DNA of 64,000 bases from Haloarcula pelagica. GTDB lineage: Archaea; Halobacteriota; Halobacteria; Halobacteriales; Haloarculaceae. The position numbers were made by a program, and so were the translations under genes. How positions within the stretch are numbered: the stretch's first letter is position 1; every line of letters begins with the position of its first letter. The notes beneath the pieces were generated by a model that was not told the origin of the DNA, searched no databases, and was given only the letters and a program-made list of their open reading frames with translations. Shown in pieces: positions 1 to 8,504 of the stretch. The stretch spans positions 3,410,001-3,474,000 of the forward strand of contig NZ_CP126161.1 of assembly GCF_030127105.1 (NCBI RefSeq), in the 5' to 3' direction.

Positions 1-75
1 TAGTCCCGGGGGCGTCCAGACGAACGGTGGACGTGTCACTGCTGTCGTGCGCAGGCGGTTACCGTCCGGATTCGC

Positions 76-717
76 CTACTCGGTAATCCCGGTGGCTGCC
101 GGCTCCGACCGATCGGGAAACTCGCGTTCGGTATGGAGCGCGTAGCCGATGGCGAGGAACGAAAGCGCCTGCCCCGCACCCAGGACGAACGGCGCCCAGA
201 TCGGCGTCGTAGACCCCAGCGTCGCCACGCGAACGATGTTCACGACGAACAGCACGGCCGGCGCTAGCAACAGGAAGCCGACGTGTCGCGGGATGACCTC
301 GGTCCGGAGAGCAGCGAGCGAACACGTCGAAAACCCGACGACGATGCCGACAAGCAGCGGGAGTTGCAGCGCTGTGAACCACTCCGGGAGGTCGTCGACG
401 ACAGCGACGAGGACGATGGAATTCCCGACCGTCGCACTGACGGCGCCAGCGAAGCCCAGGACTGCCAAGCCGAGGGCGGCGAGCGAGAGCTTTCGGTTCG
501 CGGTCGCGATCCGTCCGGAGAGGCCGATCAGCCCGAGGAAGGCGACGGCCCAGCCGGCGGGACCGACCACGTTCTGGACACTCTCTGTGTCCATGGCCGT
601 GAACGCGAACGCACCCCAGCCTACTGCGAAGACGACGAACAATCCGCCCGCGACGAGGAACGCCGACGGACTTCGTCTTTCCAGCACTCCGGGGTCACGA
701 GTGCCACTTGCTGTCAT
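76..717 (-). CDS. Multi-pass membrane protein of unknown function
   Basis: A 213-residue protein with about six hydrophobic segments (residues ~19-40, 50-67, 78-107, 117-137, 146-165, 172-194) and short polar ends, so it should be an integral membrane protein. I recognise no catalytic motif and no family. The open frame continues upstream of the chosen start, but that part is Arg/Ser-rich and lies antisense to the next gene. I therefore start at the ATG beginning MTASGTRD, which gives a normal acidic haloarchaeal composition. It stands alone, downstream of the AbrB-PhoU gene on the same strand. Function unknown. Confidence 0.75.
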   Translation of the reverse strand: MTASGTRDPGVLERRSPSAFLVAGGLFVVFAVGWGAFAFTAMDTESVQNVVGPAGWAVAFLGLIGLSGRIATANRKLSLAALGLAVLGFAGAVSATVGNSIVLVAVVDDLPEWFTALQLPLLVGIVVGFSTCSLAALRTEVIPRHVGFLLLAPAVLFVVNIVRVATLGSTTPIWAPFVLGAGQALSFLAIGYALHTEREFPDRSEPAATGITE

Positions 718-793
718 ACGTCTGATTGAAGCAGTTCGGGTATAATAGTATGGGTCGTCCGATCGACGAGGAGAGACGTGTTGGCGGGCGCTC

Positions 794-1828
794 TCACTCG
801 ATGGTCGTGTGTTCGGACTCCTCGTTGAGCGCGAGGTTCGTCGCGATCTCAGCGTTCCGGACGGCGTACTCGGCGGTCTGGCGGAGGCTGACCAGGACTT
901 CGCGGATCTGGAGCAGCGACTCGTTGTCCATCTCCGGCAGGTCGTCGAGGATCTCGTGTTCCCGGTCGCCGATCTTGGCGTACTCCTCGCGGACCTCGAT
1001 CGCCGTGTCGTAGTTGCGTTCGACGGCGGCCTGGACGGCAAGTTCGCTGATCTCGTTGACCTTGTCGGTGAACTCACGGATGCGCCGCATCGTCGAGGAC
1101 TCGACGTTCAGCGAGTGGTCGGTCGCCTCCAGCGCGATCTCGGCGATGTCTTCGGCGTTGTCGGCGGTCAGTTCCAGGTTCTTCGCGATCGACCGGTAGC
1201 CGATCAGCGGGAACCCGTCCTCCAGCCCGATCGCCCGGGCGAGGTTCGGGTTCTGGTAGGCGGTGAAGATGAGCCGCAACAGGAGGACGAAGATCTTGTT
1301 CGCCTGGCGCTCGCGGTTCAGCGCCCGCTGAGCGAGGTCCGGGTTCCCGTGGGCCAGTGACTTGACCGCCTCGTTGCGCATAGTCGAACCGGTCGACTCC
1401 AGCCGTTCCAGGAGGTTATCGAGCGTGAAGTCCTCCGGATCGACGGAACACCGGATCGCGATCCGGTCGGGCGTCTCCTCGATCACGCCCAGCCCCATCA
1501 ACTGCGTCTCGGCGTTGTAGACGGCGTTGATGTGTGCCGAATCGAGCGTGCTGCCCTCCGGCGCTTCGACGTGGATGATCCGCCGGCCCAGGACGTACTG
1601 TGCGACGATCGCCCGCTCGACCGCGTCGGCGTTGAGGTTCTCGGCGTGGATCGTCGCCTGTGATTCCTCGGACTGGACGGACTCAGGCAACACGGTCAGC
1701 GTGCCTTTGCCGCCCATCCGTAGCGACACCTCGTCGCCCTTCTCGACGTTGTGCTTGGACGCCCACTCCGCGGGAAGCGTCATGGCGAGCGTCGACGGCC
1801 CCAACCGCTGGACTTTCCGCGTTTCCAT
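794..1828 (-). CDS. AbrB-type DNA-binding domain fused to PhoU-like domain
   Basis: A 344-residue protein. The N-terminus (~1-50, starting METRKVQRLGPSTLAMTLP) has the swapped-hairpin SpoVT/AbrB pattern. Residues ~110-335 are long helices of the PhoU type with the usual acidic, repeated three-helix-bundle character. In archaea this architecture is annotated as a phosphate-uptake regulator, in which PhoU helices sense Pst/PhoR-type signalling and AbrB may bind DNA. No pst transporter gene lies beside it here, so the link to phosphate is by family only. The start ATG is well supported by the conserved first residues. An AT-rich stretch at about 1850-1890 could hold its promoter. Confidence 0.85.
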   Translation of the reverse strand: METRKVQRLGPSTLAMTLPAEWASKHNVEKGDEVSLRMGGKGTLTVLPESVQSEESQATIHAENLNADAVERAIVAQYVLGRRIIHVEAPEGSTLDSAHINAVYNAETQLMGLGVIEETPDRIAIRCSVDPEDFTLDNLLERLESTGSTMRNEAVKSLAHGNPDLAQRALNRERQANKIFVLLLRLIFTAYQNPNLARAIGLEDGFPLIGYRSIAKNLELTADNAEDIAEIALEATDHSLNVESSTMRRIREFTDKVNEISELAVQAAVERNYDTAIEVREEYAKIGDREHEILDDLPEMDNESLLQIREVLVSLRQTAEYAVRNAEIATNLALNEESEHTTIE

Positions 1829-1932
1829 ATGTCCTTTGTTGATTGCCAGTCGCCTTAATCTTGACTATACACCCACTTATTCCGAACGGAAAATACAATC
1901 ACCGAGAACGAGTCCGGGACAGTACACGTTCG

Positions 1933-3006
1933 TCAGCCGACAACCTCGACGAGGCGCTGTTCGTACCGGCCGACCCGGACGCGGAGCCAGCCCGCGAGCG
2001 ACTCGTCGAGTTCCGTATCCCCCGTATCGACTCTGAGGCGGCCGATGTCGTCGAGTTTCCGGCTTGAGGCGACGACCTGGAGACGCGACTGGCGTATCAC
2101 CGCCGGCGAGAGCTGCTGGTTCCCGCGACCGAAGACGAAGCCCTGGCCGCCGATCGGCGAGACGACGATGACGTTCTCCTCGCCCAGCGCGTCCAGGATC
2201 TCCTGTTCGCTGGCGTCAGCGACGACGACCTCGCCGTCACACCAGACATCGACACCCAGCGCCGTCCCGTCGAACCCCAGTCGGGACTTGATCGCGCCGA
2301 CCGTACTCCCCGGCCCCAGCACGTAGGTGACGCCGGGCTCGGTCTCCTCGGCGACGGCCGACGCCAGCGCGTCGACCGAGCCGCCGCCCCGTTGCTTGGC
2401 CGACTGTCGCTGGTCGGCGACCGGGACCGTCGCCACCGCGCGCAGTTCGGTCACCACCTCGCCCCCGCGGAAGGCGTCCTCGTCGATGTCGTTGACCTCC
2501 GCGCGCTCGGTGTCGGTGAAGGTCGCGACGACGTGGCCGGCCGCCCGCGGCGTCACGCCGAACACCGAGGAGTAGACTTTCACGCCGGCCGGCACGCCGA
2601 GCATCGGCGTCTCGACCCCCGCTTCGTCGATCGCCGTGGCAACGTCGACGGCGGTCCCGTCGCCACCGACGAACAGGACGGCGTCGACGCCGGCATCGAT
2701 GAACGCTCGGACAGCCCGGTGGGTGTCCTCGCCGGTCGTTCGCTCCGGGTCCGCCGGTGTGGCGACCACGTCGGAGTCGAAGCCGGCCTCGCGGGCGACG
2801 CCCGCACCCATCGGACCGCCACAGGCGAGCAGTTCGATCTCGGTGTCTGTCTCGGCGATTGCGTCGAGCGCTTCGCGTGCCCGAGCCGGCGCACGCGGCT
2901 CCGCGCCCCGGCGCCGCGCCTCCTCGACTTTCCCGTCAGTCCCCTTGAGTCCGACGCGGCCGCCCATCCCGGCGATCGGGTTGACCACGACACCGATCCG
3001 TCGCAT
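1933..3006 (-). CDS. ATP-NAD kinase family protein (COG3199-like)
   Basis: 357 residues from the ATG beginning MRRIGVVVNPIAGMGG. The N-terminal strand with an NP-x-AGMGG loop and the central VGGDGT motif (around residue 115) are the signature of the diacylglycerol/NAD kinase fold, where GGDGT binds the nucleotide. The C-terminal half contains a conserved SPIGGQGFVFGRGNQQ-type stretch typical of the archaeal ATP-NAD/AcoX kinase subfamily. The true substrate (NAD or another small molecule) cannot be read from the sequence. An upstream GTG-initiated extension of 18 residues exists, but the NPxAG strand normally sits at the very N-terminus, so I prefer the internal ATG. Confidence 0.85.
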   Translation of the reverse strand: MRRIGVVVNPIAGMGGRVGLKGTDGKVEEARRRGAEPRAPARAREALDAIAETDTEIELLACGGPMGAGVAREAGFDSDVVATPADPERTTGEDTHRAVRAFIDAGVDAVLFVGGDGTAVDVATAIDEAGVETPMLGVPAGVKVYSSVFGVTPRAAGHVVATFTDTERAEVNDIDEDAFRGGEVVTELRAVATVPVADQRQSAKQRGGGSVDALASAVAEETEPGVTYVLGPGSTVGAIKSRLGFDGTALGVDVWCDGEVVVADASEQEILDALGEENVIVVSPIGGQGFVFGRGNQQLSPAVIRQSRLQVVASSRKLDDIGRLRVDTGDTELDESLAGWLRVRVGRYEQRLVEVVG

Positions 3007-3085
3007 TGAGTACCCGTAGGCGACCCCGCGGCAAAAGGCGACCGGGAGCGTGTGATTCAAGCCACCGGCCCCGGACAGTGGTGAT

Positions 3086-3202
3086 ATGCTCCCAGTGTTG
3101 GCAAGCGGCGTTCAGGCGGGGGTCGTGAACGGCGCCGGCGCGGTCGTCACCGTCGGTGGCCTGTTGTTGACCGCGTTCTGGCTCCTGTACCTCTATCGGT
3201 AG
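3086..3202 (+). CDS. Small single-span membrane peptide (38 aa)
   Basis: A 38-residue ORF starting MLPVLASGVQ. It is mostly one hydrophobic helix (residues ~14-36) and ends in LYLYR. It fits between two minus-strand genes, is preceded by a GGTGAT element 3-8 nt before the ATG, and its codons show the G/C third-position bias of real genes here. Single-span micro-proteins are common and often missed in haloarchaea. No function can be inferred. Confidence 0.5.
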   Translation: MLPVLASGVQAGVVNGAGAVVTVGGLLLTAFWLLYLYR

Positions 3203-3218
3203 GCACCCGTCTCGGCGA

Positions 3219-3905
3219 CTACTGCTCGACGCGCTCCCGGAGCCACGCGGCGGCGTCCTCGACGGCCGCCTCGTCGGTGCCCTTGAACCGGACGGTGACG
3301 TTCTCGCCGGGGTAGCTCCCGACGTCGACCCCGGGGAACTCCTCGCGGACGGCCGACAGCCGGTCGAGCAGCGCGCTCTCCGGTTCGCTGGTCTCGACGG
3401 CGACGACGTGTTCCGGGTCGCCCTCGAACTCCTCGGCGACCTCCTCGAACATCCGTTTCATCTCGGCTGGAACCCCTGGCAGGACGTAACAGCGCTCGAC
3501 GACACAGCCCGGCGCGACGCCCTCGTGGTTGGGGAGCACGCGGGCACCTTCGGGGACCTCGCCGGTCCCGTCGGTCAGGTCCTCCCGGGTGTACCCTCCG
3601 TTCTCTTCCAGCCACGCGAGGGCCGCCTCGCTCTCGACGACCGCCCGGCCGAACGCCGCGGCGACGCCGTCGATCGTCACGTCGTCGTGTGTCGGTCCCA
3701 GCCCGCCAGTGACGATCACCGCGTCGTACTCGGCGTGGTACTCGTTGACGACTCTGGCGATATCTCCGGTCCTGTCGGGGACCACCGTCGCTCGCTCGAC
3801 GGTGACGCCCCGCGCTGCGAGTTGCTGGCCGAGCCAGGCGGCGTTCGTGTTGACCGTGTCTCCGGCGAGCAGTTCGTCCCCGACAGTGACCACGGCGACG
3901 CGCAT
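3219..3905 (-). CDS. CinA N-terminal/MoaB-like molybdopterin-binding domain protein
   Basis: 228 residues. It has the conserved VTVGDELLAGDTVNTN start, the VIVTGGLGPTHDD motif at ~65-78 and LPGVPAEMKRMFEE near residue 150. These are the hallmarks of the competence/damage-inducible protein A N-terminal domain (COG1058), a relative of MoaB/MogA. Members lacking the amidase domain, as here, are common in archaea. Their exact role is unsettled (nucleotide-adduct pyrophosphatase activity is known for relatives). Start chosen at MRVAVVTVGDE; the upstream codons are not conserved in character. It follows the DUF5803/DUF2110/TFE run on the same strand. Confidence 0.85.
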   Translation of the reverse strand: MRVAVVTVGDELLAGDTVNTNAAWLGQQLAARGVTVERATVVPDRTGDIARVVNEYHAEYDAVIVTGGLGPTHDDVTIDGVAAAFGRAVVESEAALAWLEENGGYTREDLTDGTGEVPEGARVLPNHEGVAPGCVVERCYVLPGVPAEMKRMFEEVAEEFEGDPEHVVAVETSEPESALLDRLSAVREEFPGVDVGSYPGENVTVRFKGTDEAAVEDAAAWLRERVEQ

Positions 3906-3965
3906 ACCGCTCGTTGGACTGGGTGACACAAATACTGTCGGACGGCACTCCGCCCCGGCGGGGGA

Positions 3966-4748
3966 CTATCGCATCCCCGGCGGCGGGCCGCGGTCGCGCG
4001 GATCGTCGTCCTCCTCTTCGATGTCGATCCCGGCCTCCTCACGGCGGCGTTTGACCGCCTGAAGCTGGCGGTAGTAGTACACCGACCCGACGATGGCGAC
4101 CACGATCCCGACGGCCGTCAGCCCGCCGAACAGCAGCAGATCGCGCTGGAGGTAGTACCTGACACTCAGCATCTGCGTGTCGACTGCCTCCCACGAGAGC
4201 GTCATCCGGTCGGTCTCGGAATCGACGGCCGTCTCCGGCCCGCCAGGGGTGACCTGGGAGAGCAGCGGGATCCCGACCCGAGCGCCCGGCGGCAGCGTCA
4301 CGGCGTAGGCGCCACCCTCGACGAGGGTCGGCGTCGTGAACTGCTTGCCCGACCGGGGCGCGGTGAAGGCGACCTCGCCGGAGACGTTCTCTCCGAACTG
4401 GATCTCGGTCCGCTGACTCCCCTCGGTCGCGGCCAGCGACGAGTTCGCCGGTGCGATCACCGTTCCGTTCTCGTACCGGAAGCGCAGGCCACGGATCGGG
4501 ACGCTGCGCTCGCGACCGAGGCCGCTGCGCGTGTACACCTCGAACGTCGAGCGGTTCTCGACATCGTAGACGGCGGTGTACGACGATCGATTGACGACGA
4601 TGGTCGCGTCCTCGGTGGTGTCCCAGTCGTAGCTCGCGTTCTGGTTCAGCCGGTCCGGATCGGAAGGTTCCGGGCCGAAGACGCCGGTACAACCGGACAG
4701 CGCGAGCGTTGCGATCACGGCCACGAGAGCGAGGTGACGGCGGTTCAT
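3966..4748 (-). CDS. DUF5803-like membrane-anchored lipoprotein
   Basis: 260 residues. It has a lipoprotein signal (hydrophobic residues ~5-17, then LSGC lipobox with Cys at ~20). An extracellular beta-rich domain carries several N-x-S/T sequons (possible N-glycosylation). One transmembrane helix follows at ~208-228 (LLLFGGLTAVGIVVAIVG) and then a charged cytoplasmic tail rich in Glu/Arg/Pro. The lipid anchor plus a C-terminal helix with a short inside tail is the haloarchaeal DUF5803 pattern; I give that name from memory of the family and its usual position downstream of TFE and DUF2110. Function unknown. Confidence 0.75.
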   Translation of the reverse strand: MNRRHLALVAVIATLALSGCTGVFGPEPSDPDRLNQNASYDWDTTEDATIVVNRSSYTAVYDVENRSTFEVYTRSGLGRERSVPIRGLRFRYENGTVIAPANSSLAATEGSQRTEIQFGENVSGEVAFTAPRSGKQFTTPTLVEGGAYAVTLPPGARVGIPLLSQVTPGGPETAVDSETDRMTLSWEAVDTQMLSVRYYLQRDLLLFGGLTAVGIVVAIVGSVYYYRQLQAVKRRREEAGIDIEEEDDDPRDRGPPPGMR

Positions 4749-4752
4749 GAGC

Positions 4753-5424
4753 TCAGGGGACGACAGCGAGCAGTTCAGAGGGCATGTACTGTCCGATATC
4801 CGAGAGCAGGCCCGGCGCGTCCGTGTCCGGGTTGCAGACGATACTCTGTTCGAGCAGGCCGATACGCTCGACGGTCACGATGTCCTGTGCGTGACCGGCC
4901 CGGTTGACCGTCGCGCGGGCCTCCGAGCGGGTGACGCTGTTGGCGTTGACGCGGCCGTTGCCCCGCGACCAGTCGTAGAGCCGGTCGACGGTCTCGTCGG
5001 CCAGCCGCGGGTCGTCACCGGCGACGAACCACAGCGGCATGTGCTGGACGAGGCCGAACCGCCTGCGGATCTGTGCCGGCGACCCCTGGCCGAGATTCAG
5101 ACCGTCGGCCGGAACCCGCACCGTCTGCCCGAACCCGACATCGAGGACGAAGCCGTCGTCGTCCCACTGTTCGAGGGTCCCGACGTAGGTCTCGCCGGCC
5201 TCGTGGGTCGTGACGAGTTCGCCGAACTCCTCGCGAAGCAGGTTCCGTGCGACGGTCGCGTCCGGGCCGTCGACGGTCACCGTCGGGAACTCGTCGTCCC
5301 GGAGCCCCACGTCGAAGGAGACATCGAGTTCACCGAACCGGTCCTGAACGATCCCACGCAGTCCGTCGAGCGTACGGTCGCGGGCGTCGCCCGCGACGTA
5401 CACTTTCGTGCCGAGGACGACCAT
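4753..5424 (-). CDS. DUF2110 family protein
   Basis: 223 residues starting MVVLGTKVYVAGDARDR. The coding start overlaps the stop of the TFE gene by one base (TGATG), so the two are translationally linked. The protein has a small RNA/DNA-binding-like central part (VGTLEQWDDDGFVLDVG, OB/S1-like in character) between alpha/beta segments. The TFE-DUF2110 pairing is widespread in Euryarchaeota and hints at a role with transcription, but no biochemical function is established. I did not use the longer upstream frame because it is antisense-like and Arg-rich. Confidence 0.8.
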   Translation of the reverse strand: MVVLGTKVYVAGDARDRTLDGLRGIVQDRFGELDVSFDVGLRDDEFPTVTVDGPDATVARNLLREEFGELVTTHEAGETYVGTLEQWDDDGFVLDVGFGQTVRVPADGLNLGQGSPAQIRRRFGLVQHMPLWFVAGDDPRLADETVDRLYDWSRGNGRVNANSVTRSEARATVNRAGHAQDIVTVERIGLLEQSIVCNPDTDAPGLLSDIGQYMPSELLAVVP

Positions 5425-5951
5425 CAGGCTTCCACGTGGTCGACGTTCAGTTCGTCGCGCAGTTCCTCGATCCGGCGTTCCATGGCGTCGACGAGTCGGG
5501 TGTTCTCCATGGACTCGACCTGGTTCCCACACTCGGGACACTGGAAGCCAAACTCCATGGCCTCGCCGAACTCGAACCGGATGCCACAGTTCTCACAGAG
5601 GTAGAACTCGTTGTCGCGCTCGTACTGGCGGCGCTCTTCGAGGCCGTCGAGCAGGCGGTGCATCTCCCCTTCGAGCTTCTCGGGAATCTCGTCGTACTCG
5701 AAGGTCCAGAGGTAGGTGAGCCACCCCGAATCCTCGTCCCGGAGGCGTCGGTACGACGCCAGGTCGTTCTCGTAGAGGATGAACAGCGCGCGGCGAACGT
5801 CGTTCAGTTCCAGCCCCAACTCCTCTGCCAGTTCTTCGTCGGTCACTTCGCCGTCCGGCGGCGCGGCGGCGACCGGCATCCCTTTCGGTCCGACAAGCTC
5901 GTGGAGGTACTTCTGTATGACGGGGTCCTCCAAGAGGTCCTCAAAAGCCAT
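5424..5951 (-). CDS. tfe: Transcription initiation factor TFE (TFIIE alpha)
   Basis: 175 residues. Residues ~1-85 form the winged-helix domain starting MAFEDLLEDPVIQKYL, and residues ~117-143 form a zinc ribbon with Cys119, Cys122, Cys138 and Cys141 (CENC ... CPEC). A helical C-terminal tail follows. TFE helps promoter opening with TBP, TFB and RNA polymerase and contacts the clamp. Length and motif order are those of a full archaeal TFE alpha subunit. It heads a same-strand group with DUF2110, DUF5803 and the CinA-like gene. Confidence 0.97.
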   Translation of the reverse strand: MAFEDLLEDPVIQKYLHELVGPKGMPVAAAPPDGEVTDEELAEELGLELNDVRRALFILYENDLASYRRLRDEDSGWLTYLWTFEYDEIPEKLEGEMHRLLDGLEERRQYERDNEFYLCENCGIRFEFGEAMEFGFQCPECGNQVESMENTRLVDAMERRIEELRDELNVDHVEA

Positions 5952-6067
5952 TACTGGTCTGTCGGGGGGTCACGTGGTTAAAACCTCCGGCTCGCCCCGT
6001 CCGCGGGTCGGGGTGAGCCCACTACCGGCGCCCTGCGCTCGTCGCCCGTCGTCGCCCCTCCGAGCCC

Positions 6068-6265
6068 TCAGGAGCCGCTGTCGGCCCACGGGCCGACATC
6101 GGCGTACCGGCCCAGCAGCCATCCCGTGACGAACGGGGTCAGGACCAGCAGACAGCCCAGCCCGACCCACCGGGCGGGCGGCGGCTGTGTCGCCAGGTAG
6201 ACGAGATACACCGTCCCGAGGACGGGCACGACGAGAGAAGTCGGCGACGTGAGTCGGTCGAGCAC
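6068..6265 (-). CDS. Small two-span membrane protein (65 aa)
   Basis: 65 residues from a GTG start (VLDRLTSP), with two hydrophobic helices (~9-25 and ~35-52) and a short acidic end. A longer upstream frame exists, but it is Arg-rich and lacks protein-like composition, so the GTG is preferred. It lies between tfe and trm56 on the same strand. Small two-helix proteins of this kind are typical haloarchaeal hypotheticals. No function inferred. Confidence 0.6.
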   Translation of the reverse strand: MLDRLTSPTSLVVPVLGTVYLVYLATQPPPARWVGLGCLLVLTPFVTGWLLGRYADVGPWADSGS

Positions 6266-6303
6266 GGGTGGTGTTGGTGACGGACGCACTTTGTTCGTCC
6301 GGG

Positions 6304-6852
6304 TCAGTCCTCGTCGCCGTCGCCGGGTTCGACGACCTTCTTCCCGGTCTCTTTCGGGACGACGACGCGGTCGGGGTCCTCCCATTCGCGGTCGAGTTCC
6401 TGACCCTCGAAGAGCCGGTCGAGGAAGACGGCCAGCGAGGCCACTTCCGAGTGGGGTTGGTTGGTCACGCCGACGTTGTACTCGGCGTGTTCGTACACCT
6501 CGAAAGGGACCTTCTCAGCGCCGACGACCACCAGAAGCGGCCCGGCCTCGCGGTCGGCCCGCACGTCTTCGATCACGTCCTGGATCGGCTCGCCGTACAT
6601 CGTCAGGTGGACGACTGCCCCGTCGAACTCCCGGATGAACCGTTTGGGCTCGTCGGTCGTCTCGACGGCGAAAGGACCGCCGAATCGGTCGGTGATGTCG
6701 ACGACCGTGTCCGTCTGGTTCCGTGCCGAACCGGCCATGACGACCCGGTCAGCGCCAAGCGCGCGGGCAGTCAGGCCCACGTGGGTCGTCATCCGCTCGT
6801 CACGGCCGGGACGGTGGCCCAGTCGGAGGACCGTCACGTCGTGGTCGGTCAT
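6304..6852 (-). CDS. trm56: tRNA (cytidine-56-2'-O)-methyltransferase (Trm56)
   Basis: 182 residues. It has the archaeal Trm56 pattern: VLRLGHRPGRDERMTTHVGL at the start, ALGADRVVMAG, then the SPOUT-type SAM-binding knot region LLVVVGAEKVPFEVYEHAEYNVGV and NQPHSEVASLAVFLDRL. The enzyme methylates the 2'-OH of C56 in the T-loop of tRNAs, a modification made by this protein in most archaea. Start chosen at MTDHDVTVLR, which overlaps the stop of the upstream DsbA-like gene by 4 nt. The C-terminal tail is acidic. Confidence 0.93.
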   Translation of the reverse strand: MTDHDVTVLRLGHRPGRDERMTTHVGLTARALGADRVVMAGSARNQTDTVVDITDRFGGPFAVETTDEPKRFIREFDGAVVHLTMYGEPIQDVIEDVRADREAGPLLVVVGAEKVPFEVYEHAEYNVGVTNQPHSEVASLAVFLDRLFEGQELDREWEDPDRVVVPKETGKKVVEPGDGDED

Positions 6853-7490
6853 CCGTCGAGTGCCGCGTCGATTGCCTGCTGTACGGGACCGAACGCGACC
6901 TCGCTCCACTGGACGGCCTCGCCGTCGACGAAGACGGTCGGCGTCCCGCTGACGCCGCGTTCCCGCCCGGCGGACCTGTCCTCTGAGACCGTCGGCCGGT
7001 AGGCCTCGCCGACGCCTTCCTCTCGGATCGTCTCGCCGTCCACGTCCATCCCCTCCGTCAACTCCGCGTACACCGACGGGCCGAGACGGTTCTGGTTCTC
7101 GAACAGCCGCTTGTTGTAGGTGAAGAAGGCCTCGTCGCCGGCCCGGTCCTGGACGGCTCGGGCGGCGCTTGCGGCCTCCCAGGAGACGGCGTCGTCGACC
7201 GGGATCGGGAAGTCGTTGAACACGTACTCGATCGAGCCACTGGAGAGGTAGTTCGTCCGGATCTGCGGGTAGACTTCGAGCGAGAACGTCCGGCAGTGCG
7301 GGCAGGCGTAGTCCTCGTAGACTTCGACGGTCACGTCCGCGTCGGGGTCGCCGGCGACCGGGGCGGGGAGGGGTTGGCCCTCCGCCGTCGGGACCGACGG
7401 GGAGCCCCCAGAGTTCGAGAGACAGCCAGCAGTCAGCCCAGCGACGCCGACGCTTGCGGCCAGGAAACCGCGCCGTGTCGACCTGTTCAT
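6849..7490 (-). CDS. DsbA-family thiol-disulfide lipoprotein (TAT-exported)
   Basis: 213 residues. The N-terminus has a twin-arginine signal (STRRGFLAAS) ending in a lipobox (LTAGC), so the protein should be folded in the cytoplasm, exported by TAT and anchored to membrane lipid. The mature part is a thioredoxin/DsbA fold (DSBA or Thioredoxin_4 family) with the active site CPHC in EDYACPHCRTFS and the cis-proline segment SGTPTVFVDG near the C-terminus. It likely forms or shuffles disulfides outside the cell. It overlaps trm56 by 4 nt. Confidence 0.88.
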   Translation of the reverse strand: MNRSTRRGFLAASVGVAGLTAGCLSNSGGSPSVPTAEGQPLPAPVAGDPDADVTVEVYEDYACPHCRTFSLEVYPQIRTNYLSSGSIEYVFNDFPIPVDDAVSWEAASAARAVQDRAGDEAFFTYNKRLFENQNRLGPSVYAELTEGMDVDGETIREEGVGEAYRPTVSEDRSAGRERGVSGTPTVFVDGEAVQWSEVAFGPVQQAIDAALDG

Positions 7491-7577
7491 ACGCCCCCTC
7501 TCTCCGGGAGCCATAAAACCATTCTGTCCCGCCGCCGAGACCGGAATCTTATTTCGTCAGTGTCGTCTGGCCTCGGT

Positions 7578-8504
7578 ATGGACCTCACGGACGCCCGGAT
7601 CGTCGTCACCGGCGGTGCGGGATTCATCGGTTCTCACCTCGCCGACCGCCTCGTCGAAGACAACGAGGTAACCGTCGTCGACGACGGCTCGAACGGGGAC
7701 TTCGGTTGGGTTCCCGACGACGCGGCTACCATCGATGGATCGCTCACCGACGAGTCGGTCGTCGCCGACGCGATCACCGCGGATGTCGACCTGGTCGTCC
7801 ACCTCGCGGCGTCGAAACTGGTCGACACGGACACGCCCCGAAAGCAGTTTACCGACAACAGCGAGATGACCTACAACGTCCTCGAACGGATGGACGAGGT
7901 GGGTGTCGAACACCTCGTCTTCACTTCGTCGTCGACGGTCTACGGCGAGGCGCCCCGGCCCACGCCGGAGGACTACGCCCCCCTGGAGCCGATCAGCGTC
8001 TACGGCGCGACGAAACTCGCCGAAGAGTCGCTCATCTCGACGTACGCCCACAGTCACGACATCCAGTCGTGGGTGTTCCGCTTCGCCAACATCGTCGGGC
8101 CGCGCCTCCGCGGGGCCGTCATCCCCGACTTCGTCGAGAAACTCCGCGAGGACCCGTCGTCGCTGACGATCCTTGGCGACGGTCGCCAGGAGAAGTCCTA
8201 CATGCACGTCTCGGAGTGTCTCGATGCGATGGTGTACGCGGTCGAACACGCCGATGCAGCACACAACGTGTTCAACCTCGGGACGCGGACCACCACGTCG
8301 GTCGACCGGATCGCGGACATCGTCGCCGACGAGATGGGCGTCGACCCCAACCGGGAGTACACCGGCGGGGACCGTGGGTGGACCGGCGACGTGCCACGGA
8401 TGCGGCTCTCGGTCGAGAAACTCGCCGGCCTGGGATGGGAGCCGACTCAGTCCAGCGACGACGCGGTTCGGCAGTCGGCGGCGGAACTGCTCGACGAACT
8501 GTAG
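7578..8504 (+). CDS. NAD-dependent sugar epimerase/dehydratase (extended SDR, UDP-glucose 4-epimerase-like)
   Basis: 308 residues. The Rossmann motif VTGGAGFIGSHL lies at residues ~9-20. The catalytic Ser/Thr region is FTSSSTVYGE, and the SDR YxxxK pair is VYGATKLAEE. These place it with GalE/RmlB-like nucleotide-sugar epimerases. The exact sugar cannot be read. The ATG used lies just before MDLTDARIVV; the open frame extends far upstream but overlaps the divergent lipoprotein gene. Its stop directly abuts the stop of the convergent PEBP gene with no intergenic base. Confidence 0.88.
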   Translation: MDLTDARIVVTGGAGFIGSHLADRLVEDNEVTVVDDGSNGDFGWVPDDAATIDGSLTDESVVADAITADVDLVVHLAASKLVDTDTPRKQFTDNSEMTYNVLERMDEVGVEHLVFTSSSTVYGEAPRPTPEDYAPLEPISVYGATKLAEESLISTYAHSHDIQSWVFRFANIVGPRLRGAVIPDFVEKLREDPSSLTILGDGRQEKSYMHVSECLDAMVYAVEHADAAHNVFNLGTRTTTSVDRIADIVADEMGVDPNREYTGGDRGWTGDVPRMRLSVEKLAGLGWEPTQSSDDAVRQSAAELLDEL

